Origin: Kitasatospora cinereorecta | GTDB lineage: Bacteria > Actinomycetota > Actinomycetes > Streptomycetales > Streptomycetaceae | Direction of reading: 5' to 3' | NCBI RefSeq assembly: GCF_024172095.1 | Contig: NZ_JAMZDX010000001.1 | Location: forward strand, 400,001 to 464,000 | Length of the DNA stretch: 64,000 nt | Part shown: positions 39,303 through 48,297 of the stretch, piece by piece | Layout of the letters: every line of letters begins with the position of its first letter | Position numbering within the stretch: position 1 is the stretch's first letter | Made by a program: the position numbers and the translations under genes | Notes under the pieces: generated by a model | The model's input: the letters and a program-made list of their open reading frames with translations, nothing else | Databases searched by the model: none | What the model was told of the DNA's origin: nothing

Positions 39303-40241
39303 CTAGATCGAAGCGACCACGCGGTCCGCGAGGACGTACACCGCGTCCTCGTCCGTGGAGAAGGTCAGCGAGTACGAGCCGCTGAAGCGGGAGCCGCCGA
39401 GGAGGCGGACGTCCTCGCCGGCGCTGATGGCGTCGATGAGGCGGTAGGCGGCCTCGCGGTCGCCGGGGGCGACGCAGAGGGTGGTGCCGTCGGCGAAGGC
39501 GTACACGTCGAGGGTGCCGAGCGGGCCGGGGCGGACGTCGGTGAGGGCGACGCACTCCTCGGCGAGGGCGGTCAGCCGGTCGTCGGTCCACTCGCGCGAG
39601 GGGGTCGGGCTGGGGACGAAGTCCGGGTGCGAGGGGTGCCGGCGCGGGTCGGGCTTGGCGGCGGGCTCGGTCTCCGTCTCGGCGTCCAGCAGGCCGGCCT
39701 CCAGGCCGGTGGCGAGCAGGTCGGCCTCGCGGCGGGCGCGGACGTCGCCGCCGTCGGCCGGCAGGGCGGAGCCGCCGCCGAACACGGGGTGGCCGGGTCG
39801 CACGCCGCCGTCGCCGCCGTCGACGGTGTCAGGGACTGAGGGGCCGGCGGGGCCTTCCTTGATCAGGTCCTCGAGGGCGTTGCGCAGCGCCTCGCCGAAC
39901 GCCGGGTCCATGGTGGGGGCGTTGTCGGCGGCGTCCTGCGGGCCGGTGGGGCGGGGGAAGAACAGCGGCCAGTCCTCGCCGATGGTGGTCAGCGGGGTGT
40001 CGAAGAGCGGCGCGTCCTCGGCGGCCCGCGCCTCCTGCTCGGCCCAGAACGCCCGGGCCTCGGTGATCTCGCGCTCACGGTCGGCGGCCAGCGCCTCGGT
40101 GACGGCCCGGCGTATCGAGGCCTCGTCGAGGGCAGGGTTCCGGTCCGCTGCCAACCGCCGCGTCAGGGCGCGGACGTGGAGCAGCGCGGCGGTCGCCACG
40201 GCGATCAGGATCAGGAGCAGAGAGGTGTAGACGACGCTCAC
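39303..40241 (-). CDS. Membrane-anchored conserved hypothetical protein
   Basis: A 312-residue protein with an N-terminal membrane segment (VVYTSLLLILIAVATAALLHV) followed by an acidic, low-complexity region and a C-terminal domain (ALAEECVALTDVRPGPLGTLDV, SLTFSTDEDAVYVLADRVVASI). Function unknown. GTG 40241 is the likely start; a TTG 15 bases upstream is also possible. The 292-bp region upstream is AT-richer than average and probably contains its promoter. Confidence 0.7.
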   Translation of the reverse strand: MSVVYTSLLLILIAVATAALLHVRALTRRLAADRNPALDEASIRRAVTEALAADREREITEARAFWAEQEARAAEDAPLFDTPLTTIGEDWPLFFPRPTGPQDAADNAPTMDPAFGEALRNALEDLIKEGPAGPSVPDTVDGGDGGVRPGHPVFGGGSALPADGGDVRARREADLLATGLEAGLLDAETETEPAAKPDPRRHPSHPDFVPSPTPSREWTDDRLTALAEECVALTDVRPGPLGTLDVYAFADGTTLCVAPGDREAAYRLIDAISAGEDVRLLGGSRFSGSYSLTFSTDEDAVYVLADRVVASI

Positions 40242-40435
40242 GGAACGTACTCCCAACGAGGGGCGGAACGGGTTTACGCCTCCACATTGCCGTATGTGCG
40301 TCCGTTACTGCAGTGGCTGATGTCCGATTTGTGCTGGACTTTCTGCCTTGTCCTCAAATTGTTAGGTAACGCCCTCGACGCAGCGGAGTTGATCCATTCC
40401 GGTCCGTCGATGAAAGGCCCTCCGGAGGACGAAAA

Positions 40436-40472
40436 GAGGGCCGAACCGCACCCGGGGTGTGATTCGGCCCTC
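40436..40472 (-). terminator. Hairpin terminator after the thiolase gene
   Basis: A 16-bp stem (40436-40451 with 40457-40472; one mismatch and one G-U) followed on the minus strand by a TTTT tract. It lies 61 bases downstream of the thiolase stop. Confidence 0.8.
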
Positions 40473-40533
40473 AATTACGCTCGGTGAGCCCGGACGAGTG
40501 AGTCGGGTGAGTCGAGCGAGTCGAACGAGGTGA

Positions 40534-41754
40534 TCAGCTCAGGCGCTCGATCACCATGGCCATGCCCTGGCCGCCGCCGACGCACATGGTCTCCAGACCG
40601 AACTGCTTGTCGTGCCACTGCAGCGAGTTGATCAGGGTGGTGGTGATCCGGGCGCCGGTCATGCCGAAGGGGTGGCCGATGGCGATGCCGCCGCCGTTGA
40701 CGTTCAGGCGGTCCAGGTCGATGCCGAGGTCGCGGTAGGACGGGATGACCTGCGCGGCGAACGCCTCGTTGATCTCGACCAGGTCGATGTCGGAGATCGA
40801 CAGGCCGGCCCGCTTCAGCGCCTGCTTCGTGGCCTCGACCGGGCCGTAGCCCATGATCTCGGGGGAGAGGCCGGAGACGCCGGTGGACACCACCCGGGCG
40901 AGCGGGGTGATGCCCAGCTCGCGGGCCTTGGTGTCGGACATGATCACCAGTGCGGCGGCGCCGTCGTTGAGCGGGCAGCAGTTACCGGCGGTCACGGTGC
41001 CGTCGGGGCGGAACACCGGCTTCAGGCCCTGGACGGCCTCCAGGGTGACGCCGGCGCGCGGGCCGTCGTCGGTGGAGACCACGGTGCCGTCCGGGGTGGT
41101 GACCGGGGTGATCTCGCGGGCCCAGAAGCCGGCCTTGATCGCGGCCTCGGCCAGGTTCTGCGAGCGGACGCCGAACTCGTCCTGCTCGGCGCGGGTGATG
41201 CCCTTGAGCGCGGCCAGGTTCTCCGCGGTCTGGCCCATGGAGATGTAGGCGTCCGGCAGCAGGCCGTCCTCGCGCGGGTCGTGCCACTCGCCGCCGCCCT
41301 CCTGGGCGCGCCGGGCGGTGCGCGCCTGGGCCTCGTCGAAGAGCGGGTTCATGGTGCCCGGCATGCCGTCCGAGGAGCCGTTGACGAAGCGCGAGACGGT
41401 CTCCACACCGGCCGAGATGAAGACGTCGCCCTCGCCCGCCTTGATCGCGTGCAGCGCCATCCGGGTGGTCTGCAGCGAGGAGGAGCAGTAGCGGGTGACG
41501 GTGGCGCCGGGCAGGTAGTCCATGCCCATCTGGACCGCGATGATGCGGGCCAGGTTGTGGCCCTGCTCGCCGCCGGGCAGGCCGCAGCCGAGCATCAGGT
41601 CGTCGATGTCGCGCGGGTCGAGCTGCGGGACCTTGGCGAGGGCGGCGGCGATGATCTGAGCGGTCAGGTCGTCCGGGCGGACGTCCTTCAGCGAGCCCTT
41701 GCCCGCCCGGCCGATCGGCGAACGGGCGGCGCTGACGATTACGGCTTCGGGCAT
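40534..41754 (-). CDS. Acetyl-CoA C-acyltransferase (thiolase)
   Basis: A 406-residue thiolase of fatty-acid or related beta-oxidation that cleaves 3-ketoacyl-CoA. The nucleophile is in [15 protein letters not shown], the catalytic block NEAFAAQ and [10 protein letters not shown] is present, and [11 protein letters not shown] ends the protein. [16 protein letters not shown] is the substrate cap region. ATG 41754 has GAGGAG 6 bases upstream. No companion FadB-type gene lies beside it, so its pathway is open. Confidence 0.95.
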   Translation of the reverse strand: MPEAVIVSAARSPIGRAGKGSLKDVRPDDLTAQIIAAALAKVPQLDPRDIDDLMLGCGLPGGEQGHNLARIIAVQMGMDYLPGATVTRYCSSSLQTTRMALHAIKAGEGDVFISAGVETVSRFVNGSSDGMPGTMNPLFDEAQARTARRAQEGGGEWHDPREDGLLPDAYISMGQTAENLAALKGITRAEQDEFGVRSQNLAEAAIKAGFWAREITPVTTPDGTVVSTDDGPRAGVTLEAVQGLKPVFRPDGTVTAGNCCPLNDGAAALVIMSDTKARELGITPLARVVSTGVSGLSPEIMGYGPVEATKQALKRAGLSISDIDLVEINEAFAAQVIPSYRDLGIDLDRLNVNGGGIAIGHPFGMTGARITTTLINSLQWHDKQFGLETMCVGGGQGMAMVIERLS

Positions 41755-41812
41755 GGTGGCTCCTCGCTGCGTGTCCTCGGGCAGGTGCCCGGCCAGGACA
41801 CCCCGAGGAAAG

Positions 41813-42880
41813 TTACCGCTTGGTAGCTCCGGCGTCACCGGTCCCGGAGTGTGAGTTGGCTGACGCGTTCGGTGGCGTCTCGGTGCCCGGCAGGCCCAGG
41901 CGCAGCCGGTGCCGCAGCGTCGCCCAGCGCCATGTCCCGCTCCCCTCGTCGGCCGCCGTCACCTCGGTGCCGGAGTGACCGGCGGCCGCGGCGGCCGCCA
42001 CCGCCACCGGCAGCACCGCCTGCGGCTCCAGCGGCGGCTCGGCGCCAGTGAACGTCTCGTCCGGCCACAGGTCCAGGATCGCGCAGAGCGAGGGCAGCAG
42101 GGCCATCGCCGCGGTCGCGTACCCCTGGGCGGAGGGGTGGTAGCGGTCGGCGGCGAACATCTCCGGCCGGGCGGCGAACTCCGGACCGAGCAGCGAGCCC
42201 AGCGAGACGGTCCGCCCGCCCGCCTCCACCACCGCGATGGTCTGCGCCGCGGCCAGCTGCCGGCTGAGGCGCCGGGCCACCCAGCGCAGCGGCGGTCGGA
42301 CCGGCTTGATGGTGCCCAGGTCCGGACAGGTGCCGACGACCACCTCGCAGCCCTCGGCGCGCAGCCGGCGCACCACGTCCCCCAGCTCCCGGACGCAGGT
42401 GGCCGCCGGGCTGTGCCGGGTCACGTCGTTGGCGCCGACCATCACCACCGCCAGCGTCGGCCGGGCCGACAGCGCCACCTCGACCTGCGCCGCCAGGTCG
42501 CAGGAGCGCGCGCCGGACTTGGCCACGTTCACCAGCCGCACCCGGCGCTCGGCGACCGAGGCCAGTCCGGCGGCCAGCAGCGCCCCCGGGGTCTCCCGGC
42601 CCCGGGACACCCCGAGCCCGGCCGCGGTGGAGTCGCCCAGGAAGGCCAGCACCAGCGGCGGCTCCCGGTCGGCGGGATCGGTGAACTCCGCCCCGTACAC
42701 CCCGTCCGCGCGCGGCGGATCACCGTCGAGGAGTCCGATCGCCCGGATCGCCAGCCGGCTCTCGGTGAGCAGCACCCCGGCCAGCCCGACGCCGAGCAGT
42801 CCAAGGCCGCCTCCGCCGTACGCCGCCGCGGTGGCGATCCTCCGGGCAACCCGGGCCCTCGACGCCTGTGCCCCTGGCAT
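41813..42880 (-). CDS. SGNH/GDSL-family hydrolase, membrane anchored
   Basis: A 355-residue protein. A single N-terminal membrane segment (AAYGGGGLGLLGVGLAGVLL) precedes the hydrolase. The SGNH blocks are FLGDSTAAGLG (nucleophile serine, block I), NVAKSGARSCDLAAQ, VVMVGANDVTRH (asparagine) and DRYHPSAQGYATAA (D-x-x-H). It probably acts outside the membrane on esters such as acyl groups on glycans or lipids. ATG 42880 has AGGGGG 6 bases upstream. It is divergent from the CBS gene across two tandem repeats. Confidence 0.9.
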   Translation of the reverse strand: MPGAQASRARVARRIATAAAYGGGGLGLLGVGLAGVLLTESRLAIRAIGLLDGDPPRADGVYGAEFTDPADREPPLVLAFLGDSTAAGLGVSRGRETPGALLAAGLASVAERRVRLVNVAKSGARSCDLAAQVEVALSARPTLAVVMVGANDVTRHSPAATCVRELGDVVRRLRAEGCEVVVGTCPDLGTIKPVRPPLRWVARRLSRQLAAAQTIAVVEAGGRTVSLGSLLGPEFAARPEMFAADRYHPSAQGYATAAMALLPSLCAILDLWPDETFTGAEPPLEPQAVLPVAVAAAAAAGHSGTEVTAADEGSGTWRWATLRHRLRLGLPGTETPPNASANSHSGTGDAGATKR

Positions 42881-42930
42881 CAGGTACCCCCTTGTCCGAC
42901 GCTCGTCCGGTCCGCTCCGGTCCGCTCCGT

Positions 42931-42974
42931 ACTCGTACCCCACTGGTACCCGACTCGTACCCCACTGGTACCCG
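42931..42974. repeat. 22-bp tandem repeat (two perfect copies) upstream of the SGNH gene
   Basis: Two identical 22-bp units (42931-42952 and 42953-42974), each with GTACC and GGTACC motifs, sit just upstream of the SGNH start. Two 10-bp units (GGTCCGCTCC, 42909-42928) precede them. The 22-bp spacing is about two helical turns. Confidence 0.85.
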
Positions 42975-43026
42975 CCCGCGCCGCGGCCTATGGGTGCGGA
43001 TCGGCCATCCGGGCGGTGGAACGGCC

Positions 43027-43032
43027 TAGGCT
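43027..43032 (+). promoter_or_regulatory. Candidate CBS gene -10 box (TAGGCT)
   Basis: TAGGCT lies 44 bases before GTG 43077. GGGAGGA lies within the leader near 43064-43070. Confidence 0.4.
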
Positions 43033-43076
43033 TGCGGTACCCACAGTCACACATGCCACAGACCGGGAGGACCCCC

Positions 43077-44477
43077 GTGCGGTACCACAATTCGATCATT
43101 GAGCTGGTCGGCAACACGCCGCTGGTCAAGCTCACCAAGGTCACCGAGGGGATCAGCGCCACCGTGCTGGCGAAGGTCGAGTACTTCAACCCGGGCGGGT
43201 CGGTGAAGGACCGGATCGCGATGCGCATGATCGAGGCTGCCGAGGCGTCCGGCGCGCTGAAGCCCGGCGGCACCATCGTCGAGCCGACCTCCGGCAACAC
43301 CGGTGTCGGTCTGGCGATCGTGGCCCAGCAGAAGGGCTACAAGTGCATCTTCGTGTGCCCGGACAAGGTCTCCACCGACAAGATCAACACCCTGCGCGCG
43401 TACGGCGCCGAGGTCGTGGTCTGCCCGACCGCGGTCGCCCCCGAGCACCCCGACTCGTACTACAACGTCTCCGACCGCCTGGTCCGCGAGACCCCGAACG
43501 CCTGGAAGCCGGACCAGTACTCCAACCCGGACAACCCGGCCTCGCACTACCACTCCACCGGTCCGGAGCTGTGGGAGCAGACCGAGGGCCGGATCACCCA
43601 CTTCGTGGCGGGCGTCGGCACCGGCGGCACCATCTCCGGCACCGGCAAGTACCTGAAGGAGGCGTCCGGCGGCACGGTCCAGGTGATCGGCGCCGACCCT
43701 GAGGGCTCGGTCTACTCCGGCGGCACCGGCCGCCCGTACCTGGTCGAGGGTGTCGGCGAGGACTTCTGGCCCACCGCCTACGACCGCGACGTGGCCGACC
43801 GGATCGTGGCCGTGTCCGACAAGGACTCCTTCCAGATGACCCGCCGCCTCGCCAAGGAGGAGGGCCTCCTGGTCGGCGGTTCCTGCGGCATGGCCGTGGT
43901 GGCCGCGCTGGAGGTCGCCCGCGAGCTCGGCCCGGACGACGTCGTGGTGGTCCTGCTGCCGGACGGCGGCCGCGGCTACCTGTCGAAGATCTTCAACGAC
44001 GACTGGATGGCCGACTACGGCTTCCTGCCCACCGCCACCGACGAGGCCCACATCGGCGAGGTGCTGGCCCGCAAGGACGCCATCGAGCACGAGGGCATCC
44101 CGCAGTTCGTCCACATGCACCCGGGCGAGACGGTCGCCGAGGCGGTCCGCGTGCTGCGCGACTTCGGGGTCTCGCAGATGCCGGTGGTCTCCCCGGGCGC
44201 CGGGCACCCCGACATCATGGCCGGCGAGGTGGTCGGCTCGGTGGTCGAGCGCGAGCTGCTGGAGGGCCTGTTCGCGCAGCGCATCCAGCTCACCGACACC
44301 CTGGACAACGTGATGTCCAAGCCGCTGCCGGTGGTCGGCTCCGGCGAGTCGGTGACCAACCTGATGACCGTGCTGGAGAAGGCCGACGCCGTGGTGGTGC
44401 TGGTCGAGGGCAAGCCGCAGGGCATCGTCACCCGGCAGGACCTGCTGGCCTTCCTGACCGCCCGGGCCGGTCACTGA
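43077..44477 (+). CDS. cbs: Cystathionine beta-synthase
   Basis: A 466-residue PLP enzyme that condenses homocysteine with serine to cystathionine, the first step of reverse transsulfuration. The lysine lies in FNPGGSVKDR, the phosphate loop in TSGNTGVGLAI, and VAGVGTGGTISGTGKYLKE binds PLP phosphate. The C-terminus carries two CBS domains (residues 335-465), as in the full-length regulated form. GTG 43077 is chosen because GGGAGGA lies 8 bases upstream; ATG 43053 in the same frame is less likely. The next step, cystathionine gamma-lyase, lies at 50197-51351. Confidence 0.95.
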   Translation: MRYHNSIIELVGNTPLVKLTKVTEGISATVLAKVEYFNPGGSVKDRIAMRMIEAAEASGALKPGGTIVEPTSGNTGVGLAIVAQQKGYKCIFVCPDKVSTDKINTLRAYGAEVVVCPTAVAPEHPDSYYNVSDRLVRETPNAWKPDQYSNPDNPASHYHSTGPELWEQTEGRITHFVAGVGTGGTISGTGKYLKEASGGTVQVIGADPEGSVYSGGTGRPYLVEGVGEDFWPTAYDRDVADRIVAVSDKDSFQMTRRLAKEEGLLVGGSCGMAVVAALEVARELGPDDVVVVLLPDGGRGYLSKIFNDDWMADYGFLPTATDEAHIGEVLARKDAIEHEGIPQFVHMHPGETVAEAVRVLRDFGVSQMPVVSPGAGHPDIMAGEVVGSVVERELLEGLFAQRIQLTDTLDNVMSKPLPVVGSGESVTNLMTVLEKADAVVVLVEGKPQGIVTRQDLLAFLTARAGH

Positions 44478-44944
44478 GCCGCCGTCCGCGCCGCCCGGGT
44501 CGCTGATCCGTCGTCAGGGCGGCCTCGGGGCCGGACAGGTGAAACGGCCTCGCCCCACCTGTTGGTACGTGGACGTCACGTTCACGCATCACCGGGTTAA
44601 CAACGGACGTGCATCGTAGTGAGCACGGCAAGACGCCGAGCAGGGTGACGGCGGGATCGGGAGCGGCTCCCCGGTCCGCGGTCATCCCGGACACGTCGGT
44701 CGGCCCTGACCCGGCCCACCGTGTCCGCCCGTGGGGGCTGCCGTCGTCCCGCCCCTGTCCGGGCTGCCGCGAGGCGGCCGAGGCAGGGTGCGGCGGCTCC
44801 CGCGGCACCCATCGCGCCGTGAGGCGCGTCTTTGCAGGCTCCCGGGTGGGGGAGCCTGCAAAGACGGCAGGGCCGGTCCCCGGTATCGGGGGCCGGCCCT
44901 CGCCGTTGTTTCCGGAAGCCCGGCGGACCCCCTACGCTCCAGAC
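44478..44944. other. 467-bp gap with a strong isolated hairpin
   Basis: No convincing gene; ORFs here lack ribosome sites and run into the downstream gene frame. The main structure is the perfect 16-bp hairpin at 44828-44865. A weak 7-bp stem (44490-44496 with 44517-44523) may terminate the CBS transcript. Confidence 0.5.
44828..44865. other. Perfect 16-bp hairpin, 350 bases from the nearest upstream gene
   Basis: The arms GTCTTTGCAGGCTCCC (44828-44843) and its exact complement (44850-44865) close on a 6-base loop. It is too far downstream to end the CBS transcript directly. It could belong to a small RNA or to the leader of the 44945 gene. Confidence 0.8.
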
Positions 44945-45274
44945 ATGACCAGCACTGACCTGCCCGAGCAGGACGCCCCGCGTTTCGTACGCCTCACCAT
45001 CGAGCTCATCGCCGAGATCACCGACGAGCAGGCCCTCAAGGCCGCCGCGCTCGCCCAGGTCGCGGAGGACGAGTACCTCGACGACGACGAGCGCGCCCAG
45101 TCCGCCGAGGCCATCGAGGTCGACCCGTCCGGGTCGCTCGCCCACTTCATCGACCCGGTCGCGCTGCTCGGCGACGTCCCGGGCGTCGAGCTGACCTCCG
45201 CCACCTGGGAGTCGGCCAACACCGACTACGACCCGGACGACGAGAGCTGGGACGAGTACGAGGTGCAGGAGTAG
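44945..45274 (+). CDS. Small acidic conserved hypothetical protein
   Basis: A 109-residue acidic protein (EDEYLDDDERAQSAEAIEVDPSGSL and DPDDESWDEYEVQE). It starts RFVRLTIELIAEITDEQALKAAALAQ, a helical segment. No family recognised. TACGCT (44933-44938) ends 6 bases before ATG 44945, so it looks leaderless. A textbook terminator follows the stop. Confidence 0.75.
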   Translation: MTSTDLPEQDAPRFVRLTIELIAEITDEQALKAAALAQVAEDEYLDDDERAQSAEAIEVDPSGSLAHFIDPVALLGDVPGVELTSATWESANTDYDPDDESWDEYEVQE

Positions 45275-45303
45275 TCACGCACGGTACGCGGCAGGCGCCG
45301 CAG

Positions 45304-45337
45304 AGCCCGGCCCGGACCAGTCCGGGCCGGGCTTTTG
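45304..45337 (+). terminator. Rho-independent terminator
   Basis: A perfect 13-bp stem (45304-45316 with 45321-45333), 4-base loop and TTTT, 30 bases after the stop codon of the acidic protein. Confidence 0.92.
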
Positions 45338-45400
45338 TCCGTTATGGCGAAGGAATGGGTACTCTCGTACGATCTGAACATTTTTCGTAGGGAGTGTGAC

Positions 45401-46672
45401 GTGACGGCATCCGAGAAGCAGGACCGCCCGCTCGGCGGTACCTGGAGCCGCCGCGGTGTCCTCGCCGGGCTGCTCGGCGCCCCCGTCCTGATGCTGGCGG
45501 CGTGCACCGACGACAAGAAGGGCAGCACCCCGAACGCGGCCGGCTCCGGCCCGGCCGGCGGCAGCGCCGGCCCGAGCCCGAGCCCGAGCCCCAAGGTCTC
45601 GGTCGCCAAGATCACCGTCACCCCGGCCGACGGCACCACGGACGCGCCCTTCACCAAGCCGGTCACCGTCACCGTCACCGACGGCATCCTCGGCTCCGTC
45701 ACGCTCACCGACGGCAAGGGCAGGCAGATACCCGGCCAGCTGGGGCCCTACGGCACCAGCTGGACCTCCACCCAGCCGCTCAGCAGCGGCACCAGCTACA
45801 CCCTGGCCGCGGCCGCCACCGACAAGGACAAGCTCGAGGCGGACGCCAACGCCAAGTTCGCCACCGCCTCGCCCGCCAACACCTTCGTGGGCTACTTCAC
45901 CCCCGAGGACGGCTCCACCGTCGGCGTCGGCATGCCGGTCTCGATCAACTTCAACAAGCCGATCACCGACCGGGCCGCCGTCCAGCAGGCCATCACCGTG
46001 ACCGCCGAACCCGGCGTCGAGATCGTCGGCCACTGGTTCTCCAGCACCCGCCTCGACTTCCGCCCGGAGACCTACTGGGCCAAGGGCACCAAGGTCACCA
46101 TCCAGCTGCGGCTCAAGGACGTGCAGGGCGCCAAGGGCGTCTTCGGCACCCAGTCCAAGGACGTCGGCTTCACCATCGGCCGCAGCCAGACCAGCGTCGC
46201 CGACCTCAAGGCCGACACCCTCACCGTCACCACCGACGGGCAGGTCAGCGCCACCTACCCCGTCATCGGCGGCGGCCCCGACCACCGGACCTGGGGCGGC
46301 AAGCTGGTCATCTCCGAGCAGTACAAGGAGACCCGGATGAACTCCGGCACCGTCGGCCTCGGCAGCGAGTACGACATCCCGGACGTCCCGCACGCCCAGC
46401 GCCTCACCACCTCCGGCACCTTCATCCACGGCAACTACTGGTCGCCCGACTCCCAGTTCGGCAACGACAACACCAGCCACGGCTGCATCTCGCTGAAGGA
46501 CGTCAAGGGTGCCGGCGACCCGTCCACCAACGCCGCCAAGTTCTACGCCAGTTCGATGATCGGTGACGTGGTCGAGGTGATCAACTCCGGCGACAAGAGG
46601 GTCGACCCGGCCAATGGCCTGAACGGCTGGAACATGACCTGGGCCGAGTGGAAGGCCGGCAGCGCGATCTGA
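45401..46672 (+). CDS. L,D-transpeptidase (Ig-like lipoprotein type)
   Basis: A 423-residue secreted enzyme that makes 3-3 peptidoglycan cross-links. The signal region SRRGVLAGLLGAPVLMLAAC has both a twin-arginine pair and a lipobox. Two Ig-like domains (about 60-160 and 165-270) precede the YkuD catalytic domain, with GTFIHGNYW and the active-site SHGCISLKD at about 372-380. A C-terminal tail with WNMTWAEW follows. GTG 45401 has AGGGAG 6 bases upstream. A TACGAT -10 candidate lies at 45368-45373. The upstream terminator isolates this gene. Confidence 0.94.
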   Translation: MTASEKQDRPLGGTWSRRGVLAGLLGAPVLMLAACTDDKKGSTPNAAGSGPAGGSAGPSPSPSPKVSVAKITVTPADGTTDAPFTKPVTVTVTDGILGSVTLTDGKGRQIPGQLGPYGTSWTSTQPLSSGTSYTLAAAATDKDKLEADANAKFATASPANTFVGYFTPEDGSTVGVGMPVSINFNKPITDRAAVQQAITVTAEPGVEIVGHWFSSTRLDFRPETYWAKGTKVTIQLRLKDVQGAKGVFGTQSKDVGFTIGRSQTSVADLKADTLTVTTDGQVSATYPVIGGGPDHRTWGGKLVISEQYKETRMNSGTVGLGSEYDIPDVPHAQRLTTSGTFIHGNYWSPDSQFGNDNTSHGCISLKDVKGAGDPSTNAAKFYASSMIGDVVEVINSGDKRVDPANGLNGWNMTWAEWKAGSAI

Positions 46673-46700
46673 CCCGGCCGGCGAGCTGCGAGGGATCGGC

Positions 46701-46742
46701 CCAGGTGGGAGTGCTGATCAACCAGGTGGGAGGGTGGATCAA
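46701..46742 (+). repeat. 21-bp imperfect tandem repeat upstream of the ATC-start lipoprotein
   Basis: Two 21-bp units (46701-46721 and 46722-46742) match at 18 positions; each begins CCAGGTGGGAG and ends ATCAA. The spacing is two helical turns. They sit about 90-130 bases before the lipoprotein start and could bind a regulator. Confidence 0.7.
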
Positions 46743-46830
46743 CCCGGTGTGACCGCGGGTGCCACCATGATGGGCCGAGCGCCGACGACCCAGCCGTCGC
46801 GCCGCCCACGCCGCATCCCAGGAGCACCCC

Positions 46831-48234
46831 ATCAACACCGCCACACCCCGCCGTCGCACCCGCACCACCCGGGCCGCGATCGCCACCGCCGCGTGCGCCG
46901 CGACCCTCGCCGCCGGCCTCACCGCCTGCGGCACCGTCAAGCAGCTGACCGCCGGGGAGAAGGTCGCGGACGCCTTCCGGCCGTTCGGCGACGGCACCAC
47001 CTTCAAGGCCGAGCTCTCCGTCGAGGCCACCCCCGAGCAACTGGTCGCCTTCGGCAAGGCCATCGCCGACCCGATCAAGCCGGCGGAGGCCCAGTCCCTC
47101 TCCGACCTCACCCTCTCCCTCTCCCTCAGCGCCAAGAAGCCGCTCAAGGACATCAAGGGCCTCAACAACCCGAGCGGCGACGGTGCGGCCGGCGCGCTTC
47201 CCGCCGACAAGGACCTCGACTTCGAGTACGTCCTCGGCGGGAAGAAGAGCGGCAAGCCCTACCTCGACCTGCGGGTGGTCGACGGCAAGGGATACCTCCA
47301 GGTCGACGCCCACGCGCTGGCCGCGATCGGCGGCGGCGACGCCTCCATGGTCGACGAGATGGCCGACTCCGTCCCCGCCGGGATGAAGGTCGCCAAGGAC
47401 CTGCTCCAGGGCAAGTGGATCTCCTTCGATCCCACCCTCATGCAGGAACTCGCCAAGGACGCCCCCGCCGGGCCCGCCGGCGCCGCCGGCTCCGGGGCCA
47501 AGCCGTCCGCCGCCCCGAGCCCCGCCGCGGCGCCCTCGCTCGATCCGCAGGCGCTCAAGGGCTTCTCCGACGCCCTCAAGGACCTGTTCGCCAAGAACGT
47601 CACCTTCGAGGACCGCGGCACCAAGGACGGCGTCAACGACATCCACGTCTCCGCCCAGGCCCGCACCCTGGTCGACGGCCTCCTCCAGGCCGCCAAGCCG
47701 CTCACCAAGGACCTGCCGCAGACCAAGCCGCTCCCGGACTCCGCCCCGAGCAGCGTCCCCGACCGCAGGATCGGCGCCGACCTCTTCCTCAAGAACGGCA
47801 CCCTCTCCTACGCCACCATCGACCTCGCCCAGTTCAGCGACAAGGCGGGCCCCGGCCAGCGCCTCCCGCTCAAGCTCGCCCTCGGCAAGGACGTCCCCGC
47901 GATCCAGGCCCCGACCGGCGCCACCGAGGTCACCAAGCAGGACATCGACGGCGTCGTCGCCGGCATGATCGACCCCGCCGCCGGCCTGCCGGGCGGCATC
48001 ACCGGCCTGGGCACCGGCCCCGGCGTGGGCCTCCCCGACCTCCCCGACCTCGGCGGCCTCGGCGACGCCGGCCCGGGCTCCGGCTCCGGCGTCGGCAAGG
48101 CCGACCCGCTCACCGACGCCCAGCTCGCCGAACTCGCCAAGCTCGGCCTGGACGCGACCCAGGCCAAGGCCATGAACCGGGCCGGCATCACCTTCGAGGA
48201 GCTCAAGCAGTTCGCGCAGCACCTGAAGGGCTGA
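46831..48234 (+). CDS. Lipoprotein of unknown function, apparent ATC start codon
   Basis: A 467-residue predicted lipoprotein read as ATC-AAC-ACC-GCC. AGGAG lies at 46820-46824, 6 bases upstream of ATC 46831. No ATG, GTG, TTG or CTG occurs in this frame between the last stop (46768-46770) and a point after the lipobox, so a canonical start cannot produce the signal peptide (basic RRRTRTTRAA, hydrophobic run, LTAC). The mature part has ADKDLDFEYVLGGKKSGKPYLD, a Pro/Ala-rich middle and a Gly/Leu/Asp-rich segment near 400; the family is unknown. The first ATG-type start would be about 147 codons later. Either ATC is used or the base is a mutation or error. Confidence 0.75.
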   Translation: MNTATPRRRTRTTRAAIATAACAATLAAGLTACGTVKQLTAGEKVADAFRPFGDGTTFKAELSVEATPEQLVAFGKAIADPIKPAEAQSLSDLTLSLSLSAKKPLKDIKGLNNPSGDGAAGALPADKDLDFEYVLGGKKSGKPYLDLRVVDGKGYLQVDAHALAAIGGGDASMVDEMADSVPAGMKVAKDLLQGKWISFDPTLMQELAKDAPAGPAGAAGSGAKPSAAPSPAAAPSLDPQALKGFSDALKDLFAKNVTFEDRGTKDGVNDIHVSAQARTLVDGLLQAAKPLTKDLPQTKPLPDSAPSSVPDRRIGADLFLKNGTLSYATIDLAQFSDKAGPGQRLPLKLALGKDVPAIQAPTGATEVTKQDIDGVVAGMIDPAAGLPGGITGLGTGPGVGLPDLPDLGGLGDAGPGSGSGVGKADPLTDAQLAELAKLGLDATQAKAMNRAGITFEELKQFAQHLKG

Positions 48235-48248
48235 CCCGACCCCTCCCC

Positions 48249-48281
48249 GGCCGTCCGGCGCGCACCCCGCGCCGGGCGGCC
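48249..48281. terminator. Hairpin terminator between the lipoprotein and the cupin
   Basis: A 14-bp stem with one G-U pair (48249-48262 with 48268-48281) and a 5-base loop, between convergent stops. Confidence 0.75.
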
Positions 48282-48297
48282 TTCCGCTGTCCCGCCC

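Noticed and set aside
44609..44940. A plus-strand ORF upstream of the acidic protein
   Set aside because: It is in frame with that gene but has no ribosome site, contains the strong hairpin, and a -10 box lies just before ATG 44945.
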